A DNA stretch of 64,000 nt from Alnus glutinosa (lineage: Eukaryota; Streptophyta; Magnoliopsida; Fagales; Betulaceae), in NCBI RefSeq assembly GCF_958979055.1, contig NC_084894.1, positions 25,141,616-25,205,615 on the forward strand, written 5' to 3'. The position numbers and the translations under genes are program-made. A model generated the notes under the pieces. It saw nothing but the letters and a program-made list of their open reading frames with translations, had not been told where the DNA came from and ran no database searches. The stretch's first letter is position 1; the number at the start of each line of letters is the position of its first letter. Of this stretch, positions 11,607 to 25,037 are shown in pieces.

Positions 11607-11668
<62 letters not shown>
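11581..11668. repeat. Compound poly(C)-(CA)n-poly(A) tract
   Basis: About 22 C residues pass into a (CA)n run and then nearly 50 A residues. Long overlapping open frames on both strands across this tract are artefacts of the homopolymers. Length may be inaccurate because such tracts are hard to sequence. Confidence 0.9.
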
Positions 11669-11670
<2 letters not shown>

Positions 11671-11778
11671 AAGAAAAGAGAGAAATCTCCTCTTTTATAA
11701 GGGTTTGAAAAGTCTGGTAGAGAGAGTCCGAAAAAGTGGGGACGACGACATGACTTGAGCAATATTGAAAAGTCATGT

Positions 11779-11850
11779 GCAACACTTCTAAAAGGGGGAA
11801 TAGTCCAACACTTCCAAAAGGGGGAATAGTCCAACACTTCCAAAAGGGGC
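11779..11850. repeat. 26-bp tandem repeat, about three copies
   Basis: The unit runs AACACTTC(C/T)AAAAGGGG and ends GAATAGTCC. It is repeated almost three times just upstream of the UGT-2 promoter. A single related copy (CACTTTCAAAAGGGGGAAT) lies at the matching place upstream of UGT-4, near 21664, so this is a local expansion. Confidence 0.85.
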
Positions 11851-12683
11851 ATCGATCTTTACATATTATCTTTGACAAGACGCATGTCTCGGAAGGCAAT
11901 TGAACAACTTCATCTGGTGCGTGAGTACTGTGTTTGCGAGAGAGAGAAGGAAGGAAAGAGAAGTCTCCGGGTGGTGCTAGTCCCATGGCCGTTCCAAGGC
12001 CACATAACCCCAATGCTTCAGTTGGGCAGCATCCTCCACTCCAATGGCTTCTCCATCACTGTCGTTCACGCCCAATACAGCTCCCCCGACCCTTCAAGCC
12101 ACCCTGATTTCAGCTTTATTCCCTTGCTGGATACCTCATCCGGCCCCGCCTTAACTGGCGATATAATAGCTTCGATAATGCAGCTTAATACCAATTACAA
12201 AGCTCGTTTCCAGGAATGCTTGGCTAAAGTGATGAGGCAATAGGGCTAAAACGATGGAATCTCCTGCATCATCCCACGATGATCAGTTGATGTACTTTTC
12301 CCAAGCAGAGGCAAAGGACCTGAAGTTTCCAAGCATCGTCTTAATCGCCAGTAGTGCTGCCCATTTTCTGCTCGTGTTGCCCTTATTCCAACTCAGTGCA
12401 GATGGCCACATCGATCCCCTTCCCAGGTATGTCTATTTTTCCATGAAAAATAAAAAATAAAAAATAAAAAATCCATCATCTCTCTCTTTTTATAGATGAT
12501 GTTTTATTTGGATAGATTGGGGAAGAAGATTGCTTTGACTCCCTTAATCTCTGCATGCGGAAAGGAAGAAGATGGGTTATAAGTTCTAATGGCTGCCATA
12601 GCTATTAAAATAAGGGAAATCGTAGAGTTAGAGTTTAAATTTAAGACTTCTACTCTAGAACCAACCAAGTTAATTCACTTACC

Positions 12684-15202
12684 AGGGCTTCCTAGGACTT
12701 ACCGGATACTACCGTAAGTTTTATTTCTATGGTTCCATTGCGGCCCCACTGACTGATTTGTTGAAGAAAAATGCCTTTGGCTGGAATTCAAAGGCTGAAG
12801 AAGCATTTGTAGCACTCAAGGAGGCTATATATGACCAATCCCTCGGTTCTCCTTCTACCGGATTTTAGTAAACCCTGCTTGATTGAGTGTGATGCTTTGG
12901 GCATAGGAATCGGGGCAGTTTTAATGCAGGACCAAAGGCCAATAGCCTTTTTCTGCTAGGTGTTGAAAGGCCGGTTTTTAGCCTTATCCACATATGAGAA
13001 AGAGTTGGTGGCCCTGGTTTCAGCAGTTAAGAAATGGCGTTCCTATTTGTTGGGTCATCCCTTTGCCATCAAAACTAATCATTAGAGCCTAAAGTTCCTT
13101 TTGGAATAGAAAATTGGCACCTCAATGCAACAGAAGTGGATTACAAAGTTGCTGGGGTATGACTTTGTTGTTGAATACAAGAAGGGTTGTGACAATTCTG
13201 TAGCCGATGCTCTTTCTAGGCGGGATGAGGACACCGACCAGGAATTTACTTTATCTGTGATTTCCTATCCTACCTTGGAATGGCTGGAAGATTTAAAAAG
13301 GAGTTATGCCTCAGATCCTCACATGCAGGCTTTGCTGCAGCAGTATCAGGAAGGGAAGCTGTCCCACACAAAGTTCTCTTTCCGTGATGGAATTCTATTC
13401 TACAAGAAGCGGCTTTATGTTGGAGAATCTCTCAGGGGCCAAATCTTACACTTTGTGCATGCAAGTTCGTTAGCCGGTCATGCAGGCTATGACAAGACTA
13501 TTTACCGGGCTAGGAAGGATTTCTTTTGGCCTGGGTTGAAATCTGAGGTTAAAAGGTTTATTCGGAAGTGTGACACTTGCCAAAGGGTTAAAGCGGAGAA
13601 TGTCTCTCTTGCTGGGCTGCTCCAACCCTTGCGTATTCCTGAAAGACCTTGGTCTAGTATTTCTATGGACTTCATTGAGGGGCTTCCTCTTTCATGTGGA
13701 TTCAGTGTGATTTGGGTGGTGGTTGACAGACTGACTAAGTATGCTCATTTTTTAGCTCTCAAACACCCTTACACAGCTGATAAACTGGCCCAACTGTTTC
13801 TCAGTCAGTTGTTTAAACTTCTTGGTCTTCCTCATTCGATTATTTTGGATAGGGATATTGTTTTTACTAGTCAGTTTTGGACTGAGATTTTTAAGGCACA
13901 GGGAGTTTTCCTAGCTTTCAGCACAACTTACCATTATCAGTCTGATGGTCAATCTGAAGCTGTAAATAAGTTTGTGGAGGGTTATTTGAGGTGTATGATT
14001 TGTGATAAACCCGGCGGATGGGTGCAGTGGTTACCCTTGGCAGAGTATTGTTACAATACTTCCTATCATTATTCTACACAAATCACTCCCTTTGAAGCTA
14101 TGTACGGGTACTTACCTCCCCGTCTTCTCACTTATATGCCCGGAACTACTCAGTTGGCCACTGTTGAGTCCGAGCTGCGTTCCCGTGATGAAATTTTGAG
14201 GCTTTTAAAGGACAACCTGTATAGGAGCCAAAATCGGATGAAAAAGTATGTTGATTTGAAGCGAACTAAATGCCAGTTTCAAGAGGGTGACTGGGTGTAC
14301 TTATGGTTGCACCCGTATCACCAGCTTTTGGTGGCTTGGCGTCGTAACCTCAAGCTCTCTCCACGTTTCTATGGTCCCTTCAAGGTCCTTCAGAAGGTGG
14401 GCACTGTAGCCTATCGTTTGGATCTTCCGGAAGGCTCTCTCCTCCACCCGGTTTTCCACGTTTCTCAGCTTAAGCTGAAGCTTGGCCGCTCGGTTGAAGC
14501 TATCTCTCACCTTCCCCCCATAAACGCTCAAGGAGTCATTCAGTCGGAGCCTGAGGAGATTCTCGATCGCAGGTCTTGCCGAGTCCATCATCGAGTTGTG
14601 GTGGAGCTTCTGGTTCCCTGGGAGGGCCAGCCAGCTACCGAGGCTACTTGGGAGCCATACCATCGCTTAAAGGCATCTTATCCACACCTTGTGGGCAAGG
14701 TGTTGTGAAAGGGGGGGGGGGGGTATTGTCACTAGTCTTGGCTCGGGAGTCAAAAGGTGAATCAGTTCTTAAGCCTAGAGGAAGTCAGAAGCATTGAATG
14801 AAGTAGTCTCTCTTGAGTTAGCGTGATCTAGCTGGACGCAGCTTGTGTTTGAAGGGCAAGATCGTCTTTTATGCAATTGGGTTTAAGGGCCAATTGAGTT
14901 GTTATACTGATTGGTCTCTGATATTAGTATTAGCTAATTCCGGTCTCATGGCCAATGGGCTATCCACGTGGCTTAGTTGGCCTAGTGGTTATAGAATAAA
15001 TATCCCAAGTCTCTCTGTTTGGACCTATTCGATAATTTGATAAATTGTTAGCAATCTAGCTTAGTCCATAGCTTTAGCTCTTGTAATGGTGTAATCGTTC
15101 TAGTATCAATACAAGCCGTTCTACCAATTTCTTCCACAATTATGTCTCTTAATTCCATAATTTCCTCTAAAAAGACCCTAATTCCGTAATATACCTATTA
15201 CA
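12684..15202 (+). mobile_element. Ty3/gypsy chromovirus fragment (fossil)
   Basis: A partial LTR retrotransposon in the plus orientation. It begins inside the reverse-transcriptase connection region ([12 protein letters not shown]) and continues through ribonuclease H (ending VADALSR), the integrase zinc finger and integrase core, and a C-terminal chromodomain-like segment (LVPWEGQPATEATWEPY). A G-rich polypurine tract and one 3' LTR follow. A long open stretch covers 13125-14708. The upstream half (5' LTR, gag, protease, most of reverse transcriptase) is not present in the window. It is broken, with more than one break. It lies inside UGT-2 in place of the intron end and part of exon 2. Age cannot be judged from a single LTR. 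Confidence 0.92.
14727..15202 (+). repeat. 3' LTR of the gypsy fragment
   Basis: Starts TGTCACTAGTC just after a run of G residues (the polypurine tract) and ends ATACCTATTACA, directly abutting UGT-2 exon 2. About 476 bp. TG...CA termini fit an LTR. No second copy is in the window, so the boundaries are inferred from the tract, the TG/CA ends and the UGT junction. Confidence 0.7.
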
Positions 15203-15424
15203 GCAAAGTTGTAAATCTGTCATTTACGTAAGCTTGGGAAGTGTGGCATTCATGGACGTCAAAGAGCTTGTTGAGATGGCTTGGGGGCTAGCAAATAGCC
15301 AGCAACCTTTCTTGTGGGTGGTTTGGCCAGGCTCAGTTCGTGGTTCTGAATGGATTGAGGTACTGTCCGAAGGTTTCAAAGAAAAAAATTGGTGAAAGGG
15401 GTTATATTGTGAAATGGGCACCTC

Positions 15425-15620
15425 CAGTGGCGGAGCCACTAAGGGGCTTGGGGGGGGGGGGCCTGGCCCCCACCAAGCCCCAAGGTTCTCCCAAAAAAAA
15501 ATTAAAAAATTAAAATTTTACCCCAAATTTTGTTATTTTTTCTAATTTTGGCCCCCACAAAATGTTTTTTTTTTTTTTCAATTTGGCCCCCCCAACTTGG
15601 GTGGGCTGACTCCGCCCCTG
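15425..15620. mobile_element. hAT-like MITE abutting UGT-2
   Basis: About 196 bp with inverted termini CAGTGGCGGAGCCAC at the left and, read in reverse, CAGGGGCGGAGTCAGCCC at the right. The centre is rich in GGCCCCC and A/T runs. The CAGGGGCGGAGCC-type terminus is common in plant hAT MITEs. I do not see a clean 8-bp duplication; the left flank is UGT exon 2 and the right flank is unrelated. Confidence 0.75.
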
Positions 15621-16379
15621 ATGCCCACACTAGGAAGATCAGCAAATACCCAAAAATCTACCTCTTGAAACAAAAATCTGACCAGATTTGAAATTAGGGG
15701 GAAATCTAGTACCATATCTAAAATCGCCATAGGTTGGATCAGCAGGCTCACCGGTGCTTGGAGGTTCGGTCAACGTTTGACAGCGTTGGGAGGGGGGAGA
15801 GGGGAGATAGAGAGAGAAATTTTTGGGTGAAAACTAAATTGGAGGCCGCCAAAGGTTGGGTCAACATGGTCATCGGTGCTCGGACTGGTCGGCATAGTCA
15901 TGGGTGGCAGAGGTCCGAGGTGCACATGGCTGATGTTGGGCGGGGAAGGGTGATGGTGCTATGGAGAGTGAGGGTATATATGTTGGGAGATTTTGAAATT
16001 TAATTGGGAGAATTGTTTTCTGAAATGGGAGAAAAGGCTCTCACTCGTTTTCTGAATATTTTTTTATTATTATTAAAAAACTAAATAATTGGTGTCACGT
16101 GGGACGAGGGTGGATGAAAGTGTGACCCTCGTCGTCTGACATATAGACGAATTCTTTGAAAGAAATAAAAACAAAAATTATGAAAAACACAAAAGCTAAA
16201 AAAAAAAAAAAAAATAAAAAAAATGGTATTTCTATCACTTTGAGCACATGAGGGACACATTACAATCCAAAGAGTACATCAGAGGACATTATGAAAATTA
16301 AAACATTGAGATAAAATTAAAAAAAAAATAAATAAATAAAGTGATAATTAAAGGGATTTACCCAATACTATAACTCGTG
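15621..16379. other. Spacer downstream of UGT-2
   Basis: No gene is recognised. The segment 15730-15990 is less AT-rich and contains loose repeats around GGTTGG(A/G)TCA, but the open frame there shows no known motif. A G-box core (CACGTG) lies near 16096. From 16190 to 16340 it is A-rich. Confidence 0.4.
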
Positions 16380-16650
16380 ATCGTACGTACTCTATTCAAC
16401 CGATACCACCGGCTAAAAGAAACACACAAACACACAAACGGATCAAACACAAATCCGCTAGAAAAAAGAAAGAAAGAAAAAGACAAACAAAAGAGACAAA
16501 ATACACTGGTTTTCGTTGTCAATCAGCTGACAAGTCCACCACCATATGTGATATTTTAGCTAAAATTGTCATCCTTATTATCTATTATAAACGCTGAGGA
16601 GGAGTATATGACTTTTCTATAAAGTTGAAGGCGATAGGCAAAGCAAATGA
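16380..16650 (+). repeat. UGT-3 upstream block shared with UGT-1
   Basis: Resembles 4720-4900 and 5240-5310 upstream of UGT-1 in the same order. In UGT-3 it is cut by a hAT insertion at 16659-17457, after which the promoter resumes. Confidence 0.55.
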
Positions 16651-16658
16651 CATATAAG

Positions 16659-17457
16659 TAGGGGTGGGCACGGGGCGGGGTGGGGCGGGTTTCCGCCTTT
16701 TTTGGCCCCGCCCCGCACCTTTGCGGGTTAGAAATTTTTAACCCGCAAACCGCACTTGATAAAGACTAACCGTGAGGGGCGGATCACTGCGGGGTGGGTT
16801 CGTGCGGGGCGGGGATTGCGGGTATTGCGGGGCGGGGCGGGTATTTTGAGTGGTATTTACGTAGTTTTGATTTTATTTTGTAAAAAAATAAAAATTCAAA
16901 AAAATACTGGTTTTGTAAATAAAAAATTAAATTCATATTTCCATTCAAGAACATTTTCTATGGAATTAGTCTTTTAAACTAAAAGCCCTATTAATTATAA
17001 GATAAAATTCTAAGAAACATGATTTTTATTTTCTCCCATGAACAAAGCATAATTGAATAAATGTAAAGAATAAAAAGTTATAATATTTCATTATTCCATT
17101 TAATCAATTTTCTTGTCTTTTTCAGAATTAATGAAAAAATTATTTCAAATAACAATACAATAAAAAAGTGTACACTTTAACATCCCATGAAATTGAACCA
17201 TAAAAATTGTATTTCTCACACAATGAAATGAGCTAGTGGACCCCTTTTTTTTATTTATTTTTTCTTTTTTTCTTCTTTGTGCGGTGTGGGGCGGAGACCC
17301 GCATTTTTTAAAAGGCTAAACCCGCAACCCGCCCCGCAAAATTTCTCAAATTAAGACCCTAACCCGCAAAAAAAACTTGAAAACCCGGTCCTCTACTGGG
17401 CGGGGTGGGGCGGGTGCTGCGGGGCAGGGCAGGGATTGCAGGTTTTGCACACCCCTA
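16659..17457. mobile_element. Non-autonomous hAT element in the UGT-3 promoter
   Basis: A 799-bp element with terminal inverted repeats TAGGGGTGGGCA at the left and TAGGGGTGTGCA (reverse of the right end), flanked by a perfect 8-bp duplication CATATAAG at 16651-16658 and 17458-17465. Both ends carry many GGGGCGGG and CCCGCAACCC-type subterminal repeats around an AT-rich core. No transposase frame. It ends about 160 bp before the UGT-3 start codon. Confidence 0.92.
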
Positions 17458-17483
17458 CATATAAGTTAGAAACTCCTACTTGT

Positions 17484-20343
<2,860 letters not shown>

Positions 20344-21540
20344 TTTTAATAGCACATCTACTATCTCAACTTTACAACAAGCTAGCCCTTTTTTCTAGAT
20401 ATGATACTTCATGTTATATTTGGACTATGGAGGTTTAATTTTTAAAATAATTTTTTTTTTCTTTTGTTGTCCCTCATATAGTATTGTATTATATTTTACT
20501 CCCTCTATACCAAAGAGCTGGATGCTTTTCTTAATTATTTATTGTCGCCAAATGCCAATAACCATTAACTCAATCCAAAAGACATTCACTGCTGTCTCAC
20601 ATGCTTCAAATCTCTCTCTTCAAATAAATTTGGTGATGACCCTAGTTTAGGATGGATTTGTTTATGAATTTTTAATTTTGTTTATTTATTTTCACATCAT
20701 TAGCAGCGACAAATGGTTTCAGTTCTACAGCTTTTAGCGTTGACAAATTTCTTTTCACCATTGTTGAGTGATCATTAGCGTCGACTCAACACATTAACGC
20801 TATTTATAATTAGTGTCAAACCATTAGCATTGGATCATTAAATTTTTTTTGTAGTGTCTTAATTTGCCAAAGAGAGAAGTTTTGTTATTGCCATTAAACG
20901 TCTCTACTTCACAATTACGATAAATAACACAAAATAATTACACACGGAATTATCAAAATATATGATGTTTCCTGAATGCAAAATACGTCCACAATAGGTA
21001 CGAACATGAAAAAATTCACTAACCACGCATAAAGTAACTCTTTCATTTTATTTTTCTTCCTTCAAAATTAACTCTTTTGTTAGAACAATGAGGAGATCTT
21101 TTTCTCTTTCACCCTGCAACTCTTTAACTGCATCTTTTCTCTCTGTTGTCGCAGGGCTCATAGGACTGAGATCTTTACTCTTTTCTCACGTTCATTCTTA
21201 TTGTCCCACTATCTCTTTTTTTTGTCCATTTGTTCACATGGCTACTTAATTAAAAACCGTCTCATGCACGTTAGCTGTGCGCCTGTTTGCATGATTTACA
21301 TGCGGATTTTCAGACCCAAACCCCGGGCAGACATATATATATATATATATGCAAAAAGTAATTTTGACTTATAAAACAACGTTAATTTATAAATACTTGT
21401 ATTGCCAAATTATGTTTACAATTCAATTTGTGTTTTCGTGTTACAATTTACGAGTGAATTTAGTTCAAAAATTGAATTAAGCCCATTTAAAAAATAGATA
21501 AATAGATCATAATAATCAAATTTAATTATTATGAGTTATT
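20344..21540 (+). repeat. UGT-3 3' flank and conserved UGT upstream block, copy 2
   Basis: 20344-20440 is the conserved UGT 3' flank (GCTAGCCC, GATACTTCATG). From about 20545 it is the upstream block shared with 10560-11340 and 53481-54063. It contains a second CACTA-end remnant (20697-20856, ending TTTTTTTTGTAGTG) and a (TA)n run near 21333-21350. No gene. Confidence 0.7.
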
Positions 21541-21729
21541 TTTCGTTTTCAAAACAAAATAAGTGTAATAAATTTTTTCCTCTCTCTCATATGAATAGTA
21601 ACGAAAAAGTAGAAGAGAAAGTGGGGACGACGACATGACTTGAGCACTGAACAGTCATGTGCATCACTTTCAAAAGGGGGAATAGTCCAAAATGGAATAA
21701 AGCTGCTGGCTGCTGAAGGTGATGGCATC

Positions 21730-21818
21730 TTTACATATATTACCATGACAAGACGCATGTCTATAACTTTTCGAAAGCAATTGAACAACTCCATCAGGTG
21801 CGTGTGTGTGAGAGAGAG
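21730..21818 (+). promoter_or_regulatory. UGT-4 core promoter and leader
   Basis: TTTACATATATTA lies about 85 bp before the ATG, followed by CATGACAAGACGCATGTCT and GGCAATTGAACAACT-like sequence shared with UGT-2 (11862-11910), then a short GTGTGTGTGAGAGAGAG leader. The shared order supports it as the ancestral core promoter of this subgroup. Confidence 0.5.
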
Positions 21819-23287
21819 ATGGAAAAGGAAGGAAAGAAGCGTCTCCGGGTGGTGCTAGTCCCATGGCCGTTCCAAGGCCACATAACCCCAATGCTTCAGC
21901 TGGGCAGCATCCTCCACTCCAATGGCTTCTCCATCACTGTCGTTCACGCCCAATACAACTCTCCCGACCCTTCAAGCCACCCTAATTTCAGCTTTCTTCC
22001 CTTGCCGGATACCTCAACGCCCATCTTCTTAACTGGCGAGATAATGGCTTCTGTAGTGCAGCTCAATGCCAATTGCAAAGCTCGTTTCCAGGAATGCTTG
22101 GCTGAAGCGATGAGGCAACAGGGCTCGGACGATGGAATCGCCTGCATCATCCACGATGAGATGATGTACTTTTCCCAAGCAGCGGCAAAGGATCTTAAGC
22201 TTCCAAGCATCGTTTTACGCACAGCTAGTGCTTCCCATTTTCTTGCCCGTACTGCCCTTATCCAACTCAAGACAGAAGGCCACATTCCCTTCCCAGGTAT
22301 ATATATATAAGAGAAAGAACATTAATCTCCTTAAATTATTCATAAATTATCTTCTTACTGTTAAATGATCCTGGCCCTTCAAACTAATCATGACTTATAC
22401 TTTTCTGGATTACAGAATCTATGTGGCAGGATCCAATTCCGAATTTTTATCCACTCAGGTTCAAGGATTTACCCCTTTTTGGAAAATCAGAGAACTATTT
22501 GCCTCTAGTGAGTAACTTTTTTATGAATAAAATATCTTCACCCATTATTTATAATACAATTGACTGCCTTGAAAGTTTATCATTGGCAAAGATCCAACAG
22601 CTATGTCAAGTTCCAATCTTCCCAATAGGCCCTATGCATAGGGTTGCCTCGGCCTCCTCTAGTAGCGTATTGGAAGAGGACACCAGTTGCTTGACATGGC
22701 TTGATAAGCAAAGTTGTAAATCAGTCATTTATGTAAGTTTAGGAAGCTTATCATTCATGGACATTGAAGAGCTTGTTGAGATGGCTTGGGGGATAGCAAA
22801 CAGTCAACAACCTTTCTTGTGGGTGATTCGGCCAGGCTCAATTCGTGGTGCAGAATGGATTGAGGTATTACCCGAATATTTTACAAAAAGTATTGGCGAG
22901 AAGGGTTACATCGTGAAATGGGTACCCCAAAAGAAAGTTCTTGCGCACAGTGCAGTGGGAGGGTTTTTGAGCCATTGTGGATGGAATTCAACGCTAGAGA
23001 GTATTTGCGAAGGAATTCCAATGATATGTAGACCGTGTTTTGGAGATCAGAGAGTGAACGCAAGGTATGTGAGTCATGTATGGAAGGTAGGCCTAGAATT
23101 GGAGAATGAGATCGAGAGAAGTGAGATAGCGAGATCAGTAAGAAGAGTAATGGCGGAAAAGGAAGGGGAGGACATGAGAGAAAGGGCTAAGAATTTGAAG
23201 GAGAATATTGAACTTTGCATTAAAGAAGGTGGTTCTTCCAACAATACTTTGAAGAGGTTGGTAGAGATGATGATGTCATTTCAATAG
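21819..23287 (+). CDS. UGT-4: UGT76-family UDP-glycosyltransferase, intact, two exons
   Basis: Exons 21819-22296 and 22416-23287 join in phase 1 across a compact 119-bp GT-AG intron, giving 449 residues. Presumed catalytic His21 is in PWPFQGH and presumed Asp113 in IIHDEMMYF. The PSPG box at about 328-371 reads WVPQKKVLAHSAVGG, HCGWNS, CFGDQ; the second residue is Val where the sister genes have Ala, and Lys replaces Glu at position 6. Both changes are conservative and the family tolerates them. The terminal Gln suggests UDP-glucose use. It is the closest relative of pseudogene UGT-6, sharing the MWQDPIPNFYPL and LPLFGKSENYLPLVSNFF-type exon 2 start. It lies in the left copy of the UGT-sHSP duplicated block. 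The upstream in-frame ATG at 21798 adds seven residues but is not conserved. Confidence 0.92.
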
Positions 23288-23553
23288 CACATCTACTATT
23301 ATAACCTTACAACTGGCTAGCCCTCTTTTCTAGACATGATACTTCATGTGTCTTGACTATGGAGGTTCAAGTTTTTAATAATACTCTGTATTTATTATAG
23401 AATAGTACTACATCAACATCTCTTTTACAATTTGTTAATATATGTTAGTCTATATGTGAATGGAATCATGTCAGCAATTAAAACTCTTTTAACATTCTCT
23501 AATCAAAAGTTGTAAAAGAATTGTAATTGAAGTTTTAAAAAGAGTTATAAATG

Positions 23554-24434
23554 GAACCAGTTGAGGGTGAAGTTCCCGAAGGTGGACTGGTATAATATAG
23601 TTTGGTTTCCCTTAGCCATACCAAGGCACTCTTTCATTCTTTGGTTGGCTTTTAGGGATGGTTTAACTACCAAATATAGGATGAGCTTGTGGGGATATAC
23701 TGGATCTATGGTCTGTCTTTTCTGCCATGGACACATAGAGACCAAGGAACATCTTTTCTTCAGCTGCAGTTTCAGCCGAAGAATTCGGAGGGTGATTTTG
23801 GCAGATTGTGGAGTGGTTGATCCCCCTGTCTCCTGGAATGATGTGGTTAACTGGTTTAAAGGGGGGATGAATAACAAAAGCTTGAAATCAGCTCTTTGAA
23901 GGCTGAGTTTGGGAGCGGCAGTGTATCATCTCTGGAAGCAGAGAAACGATCTTCTCCATGGCAATCCTGCTAGACCAGAAGAAGCTATAGTTCTACAGAT
24001 TAAATGGCAAGTACGGGCAAGGTTGCTTACTAAAGGATCTGTGAAAATGATTGGGGATAAAATTGGTCTTGTCCATCTCTGGAACCTCCAAACTCTAATT
24101 CAGGTTTAATTTGAGTTTTCCAGCTGCTGCTGGGTTATGTTGTTTTGGTTGATTTGCTATTCTTAGTCAGGGATTGTCCTGACCTTGGTTTGTTCTGTGT
24201 TTCTTAGTGGTTCTTTTTGCTATTGTAGATTGACGTTGTAGTTGTTCTAAGTCGGGGGTTATCCTGACCTTGGTTTGTTCTGTGTTTCTTAGTGGTCTTT
24301 TTGGTGTTGCTGTTTGAGTTTGTCTGTTTAGGGGATATGTCCCTTTGCAGCAGTTGATTCCAGTTCTTACTGGAGGGTGTATTGTTGTGTTTGAGATTTA
24401 TAAAGAGATTTATTCATCCAAACAAAAAAAAGAG
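23554..24434 (+). mobile_element. 5'-truncated L1-type LINE
   Basis: A plant LINE 3' end. It carries a reverse-transcriptase-associated zinc-binding segment (zf-RVT): IPRHSFILWLAF, then CLFCHGHIETKEHLFFSCSFS, followed by VYHLWKQRNDLLHGN after a TGA at 23897-23899. It ends in an A-rich tail (CAAACAAAAAAAAG) and is flanked by a 13-bp duplication AGAGTTATAAATG at 23541-23553 and 24435-24447. The right copy of the duplicated block has the unoccupied site at about 59355. About 880 bp; the rest of ORF2 is absent, typical of 5' truncation during target-primed insertion. Confidence 0.92.
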
Positions 24435-24494
24435 AGAGTTATAAATGTAGCATTTTTCTTTCAATTGTTTTTGTTACCAAAAAATGGTCCCCAT

Positions 24495-24967
24495 TGTAAC
24501 GCCCCCAAACCGCAAAGGGTTAGGTTCGTCACTTTTCTCTTTAAACTGCAAAGATTCGTAAGGTCTGCCAAATATCTTAACTAGTATGCTGATTTAAATA
24601 AATAAAATAATAATGGTTTCAAAATATCAGAGTTTTTAATAAATGCGGAAACGGTCATTTAATTGTAAAAGATACAATAACTGAAAATTTTGGGTAATAT
24701 AAATGAAATGTCCTAATGCATTCCTAGATCCCATCCCGGCCACCTACGTCTCTCTGTTCATAACCTGAAAACAAAAACAAAATAAGGGGTGAGCACAAAA
24801 ACATGCTCAGTAAGGAATCCTCAACCATAAAACAGTTGAGTTAAATTCTTTTGAAAATCTTCAAACAATTGTCAAAAACTTCTTTTAAATATCTCCAAAA
24901 CATTTGTCAAAAACTCCCTTTTATAAATCTCCAAACATTTGTCAAAAACTCCCTTTTTATACACAAG

Positions 24968-25037
<70 letters not shown>

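Larger units (their letters stand above)
11341..11862. other. UGT-2 upstream sequence, insertion-rich
   Basis: Contains a compound low-complexity tract (11581-11668) and a short tandem array (11779-11850), described separately. The remainder, including 11420-11580, has no match in the UGT-4 or UGT-6 upstream regions and no recognised gene. It is probably a small insertion of unknown type. Confidence 0.4.
11936..15424 (+). pseudogene. UGT-2: UGT76-like pseudogene split by a gypsy fragment
   Basis: Exon 1 (about 11936-12426) is closest to UGT-1 and UGT-4 and keeps [12 protein letters not shown], but the normal ATG is missing where UGT-4 has ATGGAAAAGG. CAG has become TAG at 12241-12243, and small indels follow (around 12270, 12283, 12369 and 12412), so the frame is lost. 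The donor GT is at 12427. The intron is recognisable to about 12680. There the gypsy segment begins, and the intron end plus the first third of exon 2 are absent. Exon 2 resumes at 15203 (AGCAAAGTTGTAAATCTGTC) and runs to GAAATGGGCACCTC at 15424, the start of the PSPG box, where a hAT-like MITE begins. The PSPG body and C-terminus are not found downstream. Confidence 0.9.

Noticed and set aside
11475-12013. Several overlapping frames with poly-Lys, poly-Phe or poly-Pro
   Set aside because: All derive from the C/CA/A homopolymer tract and change meaning with one base of length error.
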